Positions 34,772 through 44,734 of a DNA stretch of 64,000 nt are shown piece by piece. The DNA is from Corythucha ciliata. Lineage: Eukaryota > Arthropoda > Insecta > Hemiptera > Tingidae. Under the pieces are notes generated by a model. It had not been told where the DNA came from. It saw only the letters and a program-made list of their open reading frames with translations, and did not search any database. Position 1 is the first letter of the stretch; the number at the start of each line of letters is the position of its first letter. The translations under genes were made by a program, and so were the position numbers. The stretch spans positions 24,490,001 through 24,554,000 of the forward strand of contig CM075943.1 in NCBI GenBank assembly GCA_038030265.1. Reading direction: 5' to 3'.

Positions 34772-35407
34772 TCATAGATATTTTAGGACGGTCACTACAG
34801 CTAGCAAGGAAAATTCGAGGACGTTCAAAATCGCTCTTCGTCTAGCTTGTCTAACGTCTCTGTCAATATTTACAAAAACGCCTTCCTGTCATCAGAAAAT
34901 GAACATTATTCGAGGGGATTAATTGACTAAGGAGCTTACAACCTTAGTTGCGTGCTGCCGCAGAAATTCATACGCGTCGTCATTCTCGGTCAAGAATCGA
35001 CCGACATATTCCCTAAAGTATGCCACTTGAACTTTGAGTAAACCCGACTCGCGAGCCGACTGTGCTACTCGTCCCAGAAGAGCCAAGGGACTGACAACTT
35101 GGACCCACGACACGTCTTCTTTAGTGAGCAAAAAGTTTTCGCAGGCTCGAGCGAAAACTTCGTAGCGAACTGGCGCACCCTCCTGGTATAGATCGAAGAG
35201 GGCCGAATCGAGGAGAAAACGTCCGTGAGAGTCGAACGCAGCTAGGAGTTGAAAGAGAGGCGAGTATTTGACGGCAGTCGCAGGCGGTATAGCGCGTCCG
35301 GTAAAGTGTGTGTCGATTACAACGTCGGCTATTGAGTCGCACTCGTTTGTAATCAACAGTTTGAAGCAACCGTAACCGTCGGAGATTTTGATCTCTGAGA
35401 AGCTCAT
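34772..35407 (-). CDS. Orphan protein, 193 aa, two exons
   Basis: Exon 1 is 35407-34940 and exon 2 is 34885-34772. The donor is GTAAGC, the acceptor is GATGACAG, the phase is 0, and the stop is TGA. The start is the ATG giving MSFSEIKISDGYG; the frame is open further upstream but without another ATG. The protein is soluble for most of its length and mixed alpha/beta in look, with an aromatic central part (LFDLYQEGAPVRYEVFARA). It ends in a short hydrophobic helix (LEFSLLAVVTVLKYL) preceded by a basic patch (RQARRRA), which could be a tail anchor or an amphipathic helix. I do not recognise the family. It is tail-to-tail with the TRPC gene, with 270 bp between stop codons. Without exon 2 the frame would still stop nearby after VVSSLVN. 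Confidence 0.7.
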
Positions 35408-35790
35408 TTTTGACCGCAAATTGAAATCGTTTAAATGAACTGAATACGACGAAAATGATGTAACATCTGACAAAAATAGAGAGGTTTTGCAATCTGCCCG
35501 ATAAATGTTAAAGTTAATTTTTCTGTAGGTATACTAACAATCTGACGGGCTCAAATGTGGATCTCGAACATAATTGGTGGATTCTTTGTTTCCACGCACG
35601 TTTTAACATGACAGTAGGGGCAAGGTTTCGACAAGAGAGTTGTAATCTTAAGACCAAGGTGAAGGTGACTAAACTAAGACGAGGAGACTGACGCCACCAT
35701 CAGTCCTTTAATCCCGAAGTCCCGATTGCTCACCCTAGAGTAGCTAAGCAAATTAATTTTGCAGCAGTTAATTTTGAAATTGACGTTTTA

Positions 35791-37423
35791 GTCCAGTCAA
35801 TTGGGGACCTGGAAAGCCTGTTTTAGGACAAACGTATGGAATTTTTTTTTTCTCAACGGATACACATGGTTTTGGGGGTGCTGAATCCGAATCTGCCGTC
35901 GGCTTCACATCGAAAATCGCACAAAACCTGGAATTTTTTTGATTTTTTGCACTCAATCTGTTATAATTTCTGAAATATGGACTTTTCAATGATGACGCTC
36001 CTTAGCATTCTTGAAGTAAATTACATTTGTGACAATTTAAGCCTAACTACAGCTCCGTACGACCAATAGTTCATGAGATATGAACCCTCAAAAATTGACG
36101 AGTGAAACCCAGTTTCTCGTTCGAAGTACCGTGAGAGTCTAGGTGTGTGTGCACCCAAAGCGAGCCTTTTTAAGGGGGAGTTGTACATGTGATTCCTCGA
36201 CCCCCCTCCTATCTTACCTCGCCAACTCCGCGTTACGGAAATTACCGCCGTATTTCTGCACCAATCGTGGACTTCAAGGGCTCATATAAATCTTCAGGAA
36301 ATTACGCACAAGCGTACGATCTTCCTTTTTCATATTTCATCCCTAAAATAACCGTAAAGCGCACACAAACTTTTACCTTGAAAATTCACACTCTTTCGAC
36401 GACTTATTTAGGTCTCCATAACATAAACAACACAAATAGTACAGTCTGAAAAATATCTCCTTCCAGCTGCATTTAGAGTAATTTTGGAGACAACCCCTAA
36501 AAGAGCACACTTTTTTTATTATGGAAACGCTCGCGTCCAACGCATGAAATCTTTATAGCTTTCTCAAAGAAGGTTGGAAGTTGCGTGAAATAGTGTTCCT
36601 TATATTTTCGCTGAACCATCCGTAGAATATTTTGTGAGATAAGTTCATAACTCAAGGTGCCCCGTTTGGCTAAACGTTCTTCAGATGGGTGCGATTACAA
36701 TCCCCCTCTACTATTTTTCATTAATGATCCTTGATTTCGATAAAACCGGTTCGTCGTAGAAAAAGTTAGGCATACCTACTAAATTATGCATATTTTTTCA
36801 TGTGGCTTCCGCTATACCATGCGATCGAAAAGAAACGCAAATGGCAACTTGTTGTGGTTTTTCTTTGGTCTTCAAACTATTCCTAAATGAACGATTAGTC
36901 CACACCGATGGTTTCAGAGATATTTCAGGAAAAATCGAACAAAAGGGCCCTGAAATTCAAATTGAAGCTCATGCAGTGCCATCACCTGACGTGGAAAATT
37001 CAGGATTTTTTTAGGAAATGGAAGGAGGCGTATCTGAAAGAGATTGCACCAAAAATTTATCAGTTTTTCCAGCTTCAGGCTCCAGCCAATTTTCCGTCAG
37101 CAGCAGTTAATGGTCAATTTTTGACGAGTCATATCTCTGGAACTATTAGTCGTAGGGAGATACAATTCGGCTAAAATTGTCCTAAATTTAGTCTATTTGA
37201 AAAATGCAAAGGAGCGCCGTCATCGAAAAGTACATAGTTCCGGAGATATAATCATTTGAGTAGAAAAAGTCAGAAAATTCCCAGTTTTTTTGCGATTTTC
37301 GATGTGAAGCCGACCGATTTTTTGTTTGTTCAGATTCGGATTCAGCACCCCAAGAAACGTGTAGATCCGTTGACAAAACTACTTATATACGTTTGTCCCG
37401 GCCAAATCCCCTATTGACTGGAC
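35791..37423. mobile_element. TA-flanked long-TIR element
   Basis: The left end GTCCAGTCAATTGGGGA (35791) and the right end TCCCCTATTGACTGGAC (ending 37423) are inverted. Similarity continues inward for about 150-180 bp, including GATTCGGATTCAGCACCCC against GGGGGTGCTGAATCCGAATC. Both borders carry TA, as expected for Tc1/mariner-type transposition. No transposase is visible, so it is non-autonomous. A fragment of the hairpin-MITE family seen at 646 and 54192 lies inside it. Confidence 0.8.
36170..36400 (+). repeat. Arm of the hairpin-MITE family
   Basis: TTTAAGGGGGAGTTGTACATG, then CCTCGACCCCCCTCC, CGCGTTACGGAAATTACCGCCG and TTTCTGCACCAATC, match the left arm of the elements at 646-3064 and 54192-54593. 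Only one arm was found, so this copy is partial. Confidence 0.75.
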
Positions 37424-38689
37424 TATTTATAAATGCTCAAAAATCACAGCCAACTTATACCTAATAATGTACAGGCTCCAGTGAAAAGGCGGTCTCCTAC
37501 ATACTACTATGTACAACCGGGCACCCTTCATGGAAAAAGTCCCTTGTCTTCGTAACGCCCTCCTTCTTTTGAATCTTCCCTTCAGAATTCACTTGCGTTT
37601 TAGCTACTGACTTGAGTCGAGCCACGAACAAGAGTCATTTCACTTCTTCTGCGTTTTAACAACTGAATTAGTCGAGCCCCGTATACGTTTCCCTATACGA
37701 TTCTACGTTCCTCTATCATACAGGAAGTACAACACACAAAATACATACAACATACAATATTATGTATGCCAAGGTAGACATGTACATATATTTTTGTTTT
37801 ATGATATAGTCAAATAGTCATGTACTACTTAAGCCATGAACTAGTTGTTCATAAATACTTTTCCAAGATATGCCTAATTAGAAACAGAATTTTGTCTTTA
37901 ACAAATGAGGTCAAACAGCCTTTTACAACTAGGTATGTGGTTTTTTAAAACTAAACTAATAACATTTTGAAAAATTCCTCAAAGCCCCTCTAGGTAATAA
38001 AAACGAGACCCTTAAAGCTTTAAAACCCGAGACCCATGCGGTAATGACAGTGGGGGTGTAGGCGGAAGGGTCAGGTAATGCAACATTTAGACCAAAAAAG
38101 GGGATCGAGGAATTACATTGCAAATGCAGCCAATGAAAATGTTATTCACTTTGAATGGGGAACTTGCGCATTTTTCAAGCAATGGTATTTCTTGAAGAGG
38201 GCTCTTCGAAAAGAATATTGCTCACACTAAACATTGAAATAAATCAAGGCTTTTTTTTAAAGCGAATTTTTAAACATTTCGAGAGGGGGTTTGATTACGT
38301 CAAATGTTAGTTAATGAATGGATGGTGTGGTCAAAGAGAGGAAAATCGTGTTTTCTTTGAGACAATAATTTTTTTTCTTTTTATTCGTAAACAAAAAATT
38401 TATCAAATGCTTCACAACTAAACATTGACGTCATTTCGCCTCGCACATCCATCCCCTCCTGAAGAACTTTGAAATTTATTTAAAAATCAACAGACGCACC
38501 AATCGGGCTGCAACTATCGTTGATTTCCTTCTCCCCATGTGCCAATTCATCGGTATACTTTTCTCTCAAATCGGACATTCATGCCTCAATGGCAGAAAAT
38601 TCATTTACAGATGCAGATATTTATAATATGCAGATATTTATAATATGCAGATATGTATAATATGTCAACAATAGTGTGGGTCAGTTTTG
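37424..38689. other. Intergenic, no gene seen
   Basis: AT-rich with short direct repeats (ATATGCAGATATTTATAAT repeated near 38610-38660). No coding signal was recognised. Confidence 0.5.
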
Positions 38690-39424
38690 CCTCGATTTTA
38701 TAATTTTGTATGGAATCAACCGCACTTTTGCTGTCTGTCATGATCAAAAGATTGTCGTGTTGAATGCTTTGGAAATACTTGATCGCCTCGAAAGTGGCGT
38801 ATAGCTCGGCCGTGAAAATAACCCATTAACCCATTAAATCACGATCAACAACTAATCACGATTACAATGTAAACACTTATATCAGAATTCATATGGGTCG
38901 TCATTGGCAACTAATCGCGATCACCTTTAAACAAGATCAATTTTTTTGGTGAAAATGGGCCTAAGCGTGTTGAGGTGAGATATCTTAGCAAAGCATTGGG
39001 GATATAAGGCCTTTATCTTTAGTAGAAGCTTATCTGCCGTCACATCCCTACGTATGCTCAGCGGGTATTCACCCACTTCATTCAGTAGAGCATCCGTTGG
39101 TGTAGTTTTCAGCAGTCCGAAACACAACTTCAAGGATTTGTGTTGGACAACGTCCAGCTTACGAAGATGGGTTTGCGCAGCTTGACCATAAAACACACAC
39201 CCGTAGTCAAAAAGGGATCTGATAGTAACACGGTAAAAAGTGAGGGCGATATAAGGATCGGCCTCCCAACGCGTGTGGCAAACAAGTCGTAAAATATTAA
39301 GATATTTGTCAGATTTTTTCAGTAAGTAGTTTATATGATGGGACCAATTTAATTTTCTATCCAGGTAAATACCCAGGCATTTAGCGAATTGAACGTCGCA
39401 GGCTTCAACAGATTTGTCGAGCAA
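38690..39424 (-). mobile_element. I-like LINE fragment: RT end and RNase H
   Basis: The minus-strand frame 39424-38927 encodes the end of a LINE reverse transcriptase: FAKCLGIYLDRKLNWSHHI, then SLFDYGCVFYGQAAQ, LRKLDVVQHKSLKLC and YPLSIRRDV. Further along the minus strand (38830-38690) a second segment reads VIFTAELYATFEAIKYF and LIMTDSKSAVDSIQNY, an RNase H domain with its TAELYA and TDSKSA motifs. RT followed by RNase H is typical of I-type LINEs. A degenerate stretch separates the parts and the 5' end is missing. It abuts the dispersed repeat beginning at about 39405. Confidence 0.85.
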
Positions 39425-39900
39425 GCGGGTTCTCGTTTTCCTGGTTGAAGACGCGTTTTGAGAAAGGACGGCCTCCCGGTCCTAAAGCCAAAACTAGGAA
39501 TCATACCAAGGATAACGATACGTGGATTGTAGAATAAATAGGAAAATATTATCATGTTGGCTTGCTCACTTCGGCAACTCAGCCGCATATCTTAGCTTCG
39601 GAAGGAATTACACAAACAATAAAATTCATGGTACGTTTGAATATCGACGCATCCGCCAAAGGACCGAACGAAAAGTGAAAAATTTTAGTATTTGAGCACG
39701 AAAAATAAGGATGCCTGGCAAAATTTAACAAATTGAAACATCTTTCAGTTTTAATCAGAAAGATCAGTGAATCGCGATCCCCGAGTGATAAGAAGTTTCA
39801 AAAGTTTAGGAGGTAAACGGCTGTACAATGGAAGGGGTAAGGGAAAGCTCTCAGTGAGAACCTAGGTGGAGATTCGATGTTCTTTAATCTTTGGCTGGGC
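39405..39900. repeat. Dispersed repeat, copy 2
   Basis: Same orientation and high similarity to 20545-21060. It ends at GGCTGGGC immediately before the TA that borders the next element, so a later transposon landed at its terminal TA. Confidence 0.85.
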
Positions 39901-39956
39901 TATTGGCGATTGTAGCTAAGGGATACGATGTCTGGCGGCGTTTCAGAGAAACATTA

Positions 39957-41012
39957 GGCCCTTTTACACGTACGAGCTTGGACAGCGGGACTGGACGTCG
40001 GGCCTGACCTCCGAGCCTGGCCCGCGCGCCTCAAAAATCGGCTCGTCGTCCAAGCCCGCGGGCCTGGACCGTCCTTACAAAAAGCTGCAAAAAACGGGAC
40101 ACTCCTGGCCCGCGGGCCTGGCTTGCGATCATCATAGACGTCGGGCGAAACCCGCTCGTGAAAACAGATACCCGCCAATTTTTTCTCGGGCTTGGCGCGA
40201 TCATCCAGGCTCGCTGGAGCGTTGACCAGGTCAGCGGTCTCGAGAGGCCAAGCCGCCGCGCCTAGTGGTTTTCAAGCTGGTTGCGAGTTCGTTCGGGGGA
40301 AAATGGAACGTGGAAACGCGGAACGTTTACGTTTACAACTTGAATGGTTATTTGCTTTCAACAATTGTTTAAACATTTTGGAAGATATGGGACAAAAGGG
40401 AAAAAGGGTGTGGGTGAAGAAATGGATGAAGAAAAGGCAGACCCGCGGACAACTTTCGCTCCTCAAAGAGCTGGAAAATCACCATGAGGACTTTATCAAC
40501 TATCTCCGGATGGATATTCATTTGTTTGGGAGTTTGTTGGACGCCGTTCGTCCATACCTCATCAAGCAGGATACCGTAATGAGGGAAGCTCTGTCACCAG
40601 AGGAAAAACTTGCAGCAACTCTTCGATACTTGGCAACGGGAAGATCATACTGAGATCTTTGTTTCTCAACTCGAATATCTGTATCCAGCTTATCAGAAGT
40701 CGTCCCGTGGACAAGTCATACATTAACAAAACAAAACAGTGGTAGATAACGTGGGAGCCGGAAAATAACCTGATAACAGAAGCGCGGGAAAGGCCGGGCC
40801 TGGAGCGACCGTGTGGATAAAGTGGCTCGACGGTTGGCATGGCGGGTCCGAAGGTGCGGCCGAACGAGCCGTCGGAAGAGGCTGATGTCTCGGCTCGCGG
40901 GTCTGATCCTCGAGCCTCTCTCGTTTACACGATCACGCCCGGCCCGCGGGTTAAGCCCATTTTGGGGCAAAAACCCCTTGGCCCGACGGGCTGCGCGCCC
41001 GTGTAAAAGGCG
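39957..41012 (+). mobile_element. Nested PIF/Harbinger element
   Basis: The ends GGCCCTTTTACACG and CGTGTAAAAGGCG are inverted, and both flanks are TTA (39954-39956 and 41013-41015), the standard Harbinger target site. The arms are strongly GC-rich, unlike the surroundings. The interior carries the first part of a HARBI1-like transposase (40303-40653) but no catalytic DDE core, so it is non-autonomous. Confidence 0.87.
40303..40653 (+). pseudogene. HARBI1-like transposase N-terminal fragment
   Basis: A 116-aa open frame resembles the N-terminus of PIF/Harbinger transposases: RVWVKKWMKKRQTRGQ, LLKELENHHEDFINYLRMD, PYLIKQDTVMREALSPEEKL and AATLRYLATGRSY. A full protein would continue into a DDE nuclease of over 200 residues; here the frame stops directly after GRSY. 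It is therefore a 3'-deleted copy carried by the nested element. Confidence 0.85.
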
Positions 41013-41403
41013 TTATTGAGTCCGGTCCTCCATGTGATTTGTTGTTGTCGTTTGACAACAAACTACAACAAAGTTTTCTTCAATGAGGAAGTTCATGTAT
41101 CGAAAATGTTGGCCAGTGACACTTTTTTACTGTGAACTTCGCCTAATTTTTACCAAGGGTGACGAGGAGGCCTCGATATTGTACCTTTGGCACCACCGAA
41201 TCAAGAAAACAAGACGGTTATGCGGGTGCGCAGTACACCCGTACAGAAACTTTCACTATCGGCTATTTGTTGAAGCAAGAAAACTCGAAAACACCGATTC
41301 TAAAACGTTTTCGATTATTTTGCTGAACCCGTGCCGTAATAAGCACTGAGACGAAACGGTGAGCTGGCGAGTACCAATAAAGAAATGATAAGGCGCTCGT
41401 GGG

Positions 41404-41592
41404 ATGTCTCTCAAGGGTGAATCCAGAGAAAACTGCTGTGTATTCGGTTGTTCTTCCCGTCGTAACCGAGACACAACAATGTTATTTCATTGTTTCCCAA
41501 AAATTGAGGGTTCAACGGTGTCAGTTATCATTAAGCCCAGTGTTTGGAGAAAGTCGACCGCCGAAAGGCTTGGGAGCTTGCTTGACGTTTGA
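41404..41592 (+). pseudogene. THAP zinc-finger fragment
   Basis: The frame includes CCVFGCSSRRNRDT followed by LFHCFPK, matching the first half of a THAP domain (C.VFGCS....., then F..FPK). The later Cys/His pair is not found before the stop. THAP fingers occur at the N-terminus of several DNA transposases and recognise their ends, so this probably is the remnant of the outer element's own protein. Confidence 0.6.
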
Positions 41593-41807
41593 GTATAAAT
41601 GTATCAGAAATCATGTTCTCCTGTTCTCGTCACTTTAGGCCAACTGACTACTTTTTCCCCATTATTTTACGGGCGTTGACCACGAAAAAACACTTTATAA
41701 AAACACAAAACTTGTTCAACCATTCACTAAAAATAACATATATGGGGAGTACCGGTTTCATTATCTCACGACACTAGCGCCGCTAGTGATAGCTACAATC
41801 GCCAATA

Positions 41808-42248
41808 ACACAATCATCAAAAGCATTACTAAAAAATTTCGCTCCGGCAGCTGGCGGTCGGAAAGAGTGCATTTCATTATGTATACGGATACCCTAAGCC
41901 GTCCCAGAAGTAATAATTTTGATACCATTATTTGTTTCATTAAGCCGAACTTCTTCCTCTATTTTCACCACCCTCTCTTCAAAAATGTCGAAAAGTTTCG
42001 GTAGTTTTCCAAGGGCTTTGTTATATTAAATTTTTGTGCCGCATTTTATAATACCTAAACGTGTGAATTTAAGCGATTTTTTTGAAATTTCATCCCCCCC
42101 CCCACATCAAAGTTTTCGATAAATCTCAATGGAACCCAGAGCTTTCGTTACATTAGATTATTGAGCCGCATTTTAGAGCGCTAAGATGAACTAGTGAAGT
42201 TCAACGCTATTTTTACACTTCCACATCGGAAGGACCATTCCCACCACC
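41808..42248. other. Intergenic, no gene seen
   Basis: AT-rich spacer with a C-run near 42096. No feature is supported. Confidence 0.5.
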
Positions 42249-42800
42249 TTGACTTTTTCGAAAAATTAAAATGGGAATCAAAGGCTACTCTAACATGGAG
42301 TATACGTACCGAATATAATGCTTAGTGATTATAGTGTTTTTTGACCATTTAACCCCTATCCCCCCCTCCATCTTGACCGATTTGGCCCAAACACAATACA
42401 GACCGGGGTCTTATGACTACTGATTTTTGTGCCAAAGCGCGTTTCGCTAAATTGATTTCTTCGAGAGTTATCGTGCTAACAAGACCACATGCTTACTTCC
42501 ACTCCGGGAGCAACACCCCCTCCCCTTTGACTTTTTCAAAAAATTAAAATGGGAATCAAAGGCTACTCTAACATGGAGTATACGTACCGAATATGATGCT
42601 TCTAGAATCAACTGGTGATTTATAGTAATTTTTTGACCATTTCAACCCTATTTTCACCCCCTCCACCTCGACCGATTTGGCCCAAATGCAATACCGACCG
42701 GGGTCTTATGACTACTGATTTTTGTGCCAAAGCGCGTTCTGCTAAATTGATTTCTTCGAGAGTTATCGTGCTAACAAGAAAACGGCCATAACATTATAAA
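42249..42800. repeat. 288-bp tandem duplication
   Basis: Two consecutive units start at TTGACTTTTTCGAAAAATT (42249) and at its near-copy (about 42537). Shared blocks are AATGGGAATCAAAGGCTACTC, TGGAGTATACGTACCGAATA, GACCGGGGTCTTATGACTAC and TTATCGTGCTAACAAGA. A weaker relative of the unit's end recurs at about 44065-44095. Confidence 0.85.
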
Positions 42801-42959
42801 TAAACCAATAAATATATGTATAAAGAAATATATATATATATGAATCCTGGAGACCACTGAATTCGTGTTCTAGGGGTTCTGAAACGTGAAAAAAACATGA
42901 CATGACCCATGTTTGCCAATATCACGACGAGACCAATAGTGCATTTTCAGAATGAAATG

Positions 42960-43050
42960 CACTAAAATTGTTTCGGATTCGAACCCAGGCACTTCGCATT
43001 CCGCAATGGTGAAATAGTGACATACCATTCAACCATATGGAAAACCATAT
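42960..43050 (-). repeat. tRNA-derived SINE, minus-strand copy
   Basis: On the minus strand an A-box-like TGGTTGAATGGT (43035-43024) and a B box GGTTCGAATCC (42985-42975) are spaced as in a tRNA gene. The rest does not form a credible cloverleaf with a normal acceptor stem, so this is read as a SINE head rather than a working tRNA. Confidence 0.7.
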
Positions 43051-43569
43051 GGAAAACCAAGTCATTAAACTTTGTATTATTTGTATGCTACAAAAATGAA
43101 GCGGTTCGTGGGTTGGGATTTTTGCTCCCGTTAAGAATAAAAGTTCCGACAGCAGCCTGTCGGGAAAAGTGCATTTCATTCATGCGACAATCGAGTCAAA
43201 CCTCATAAGTTAGAACGATATCAATCAACTATGAATCACATTTAGGCCGTGGTATAGAAAGTCAAAATCATAAAATCGTGTTTCTTTTTACTGCAGGCCC
43301 CTTTTTTTGGCACCAACTGAGGGGGAACAAAATGATGAAAATGAAACACAGTCGGTTTGGTTGCCTATACGATATGGGAAGGTGGACTCTTGTTAGAGGA
43401 GTTATTTGCAATTAAAATCTTTATCCCGGCCTAAATTTCATTCATAATTGATTGATATCGTTCTAACTTATGAGGTTTGACTCGATTGTCGCATGAATGA
43501 AATGCACTTGTCCCGACAGGCTGCTGTCGGAACAAAACTTTTTTCAGGTTACGTTAATTTTCAGATCAG

Positions 43570-43655
43570 TTAAATTAGGTTAAATGGCATGTCACAATTT
43601 CACCATTGCGCAATGCGGAGTGCCTGGGTTCGAATCCGAAACAATTTTTTTTTAA
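43570..43655 (+). repeat. tRNA-derived SINE, plus-strand copy
   Basis: A-box-like TAGGTTAAATGGC (43576-43588) and B box GGTTCGAATCC (43627-43637) are followed by AAACAA and a T-rich tract. It is a close inverted copy of the one at 42960-43050, in head-to-head arrangement. Confidence 0.7.
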
Positions 43656-44106
43656 TTTTTTTTGTTCCTCCCTTTTTGGCCCACCTCAGGATTTTTTACT
43701 CAATATTTATTAGGCTGTAGGCAAATCAAATAAAAGAGACGGCTCAAAATTCAGTGTCAATGAAATTTTTTGGTAATTGGGTGGTCCAGTAAGGCATAGC
43801 GTTAATTTAATAGCTCCCCTCCGCCGAGAACTCCCCTGCCATATCAACGGATTTGGTTCACTAGGGTCTCATACGAAAGCGCGTTCATTTTTCATTACTC
43901 GTGTCAATTTTGGGGGCAATTGCAGCAACAGCCGTGCGGTAGCGAATTTTCAACTAATTCAAACCCCTCTTTCACACCGTTCCCGTGGACCGATTCATCT
44001 GGATCACGAACTCGTCCGAGATATTCACGCTATTGATTTTTAGACCAAATTTGGTTGCCCTAAGTCAAAAATTGCGACCGTGATCGTGCTAACAAGCGAG
44101 GGGCCA

Positions 44107-44130
44107 TATATATATATATATATATATACC
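44107..44130. repeat. (TA)n microsatellite
   Basis: About 11 uninterrupted AT dinucleotides. A shorter TA run is at 42830-42842 in the matching place of the related block. Confidence 0.9.
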
Positions 44131-44669
44131 AAATCGAACCGACCTCGGATTCGTGTTCTAGGGGTTCTGAAACGTGAAAAAAAAGTATCACAACCCATAT
44201 GTGCGACCATCAGGGCGAGACCAATAGTGCATTTTTTGAATGAAATACACTAAAAGGAGAAAACCCGCCAAATACAAAAATTATTATATTTATTTTCGGT
44301 TTGAAGTTTTAGCGTGATATCTATCTTGATACCATATGTTTTTTTCAACACTCAGCTTTTGTATAATTTTTGAATTTAGCGGGTAATCTACTTTCATAGT
44401 AGAGCAGCGCAACGTATCGGGAGCAAAAATCCCAACCCACGAACCGCTTCATTTTTTTAACATACAAATAATACAAAGTTTAATGACTTGGTTTTCCATA
44501 TGACTTTGACGGGAGCAAAAATCCCAACCCAAAATAAAAAACATTTTTTTCCTCGAGTCTGAGGACTTGGTTTTCCATATGACTTTGCTAAAAATGTTGG
44601 GATTTTTACTTTGAAAAATACTGTTATTTTCATTTACAATCTGTTTTATTTAGTTTTTCTAAAACCTAA

Positions 44670-44680
44670 CGCTTTTATTT
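44670..44680 (-). terminator. Candidate polyA signal of the TTC12-like gene
   Basis: TTTATT on the plus strand reads AATAAA on the minus strand, about 60 bases after the TTC12-like stop codon. A second one lies about 30 bases further on. Confidence 0.5.
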
Positions 44681-44734
44681 AGTCTCCATTTCACGAAGCA
44701 CCGCGATAACCTTACGGTGAATTAAACGAATAAG

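Larger units (their letters stand above)
39903..41805. mobile_element. TA-flanked transposon hosting a nested Harbinger
   Basis: The TIRs are perfect over 16 bp: TTGGCGATTGTAGCTA at 39903-39918 and its complement at 41790-41805. TA is on both sides (39901-39902 and 41806-41807). The inside contains a separate complete Harbinger-type element (39957-41012) and a THAP-like fragment (41404-41592). Removing the nested element leaves about 850 bp, too short for an intact transposase. Confidence 0.85.
42840..44590. repeat. Palindromic mosaic of duplicated blocks
   Basis: Blocks here recur in both orientations. ATTCGTGTTCTAGGGGTTCTG and the following 100 bp are at 42860-42968 and 44150-44256 (direct). 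GGTTTTCCATATG plus about 90 bp is at 43036-43130 and, inverted, at 44418-44515. 43141-43229 is inverted at 43448-43536. The SINE pair is part of this structure. Confidence 0.8.

Noticed and set aside
39954..40178. Minus-strand open frame at the Harbinger left arm
   Set aside because: It lies across GC-rich transposon terminal sequence and has no domain.
42249..42800. LTR pair of a retrotransposon
   Set aside because: The units are directly adjacent with no interior, primer site or TG..CA ends.
42960..43655. Functional tRNA genes
   Set aside because: A- and B-box matches are present, but no convincing acceptor or anticodon stem is formed; the copies behave as SINEs.
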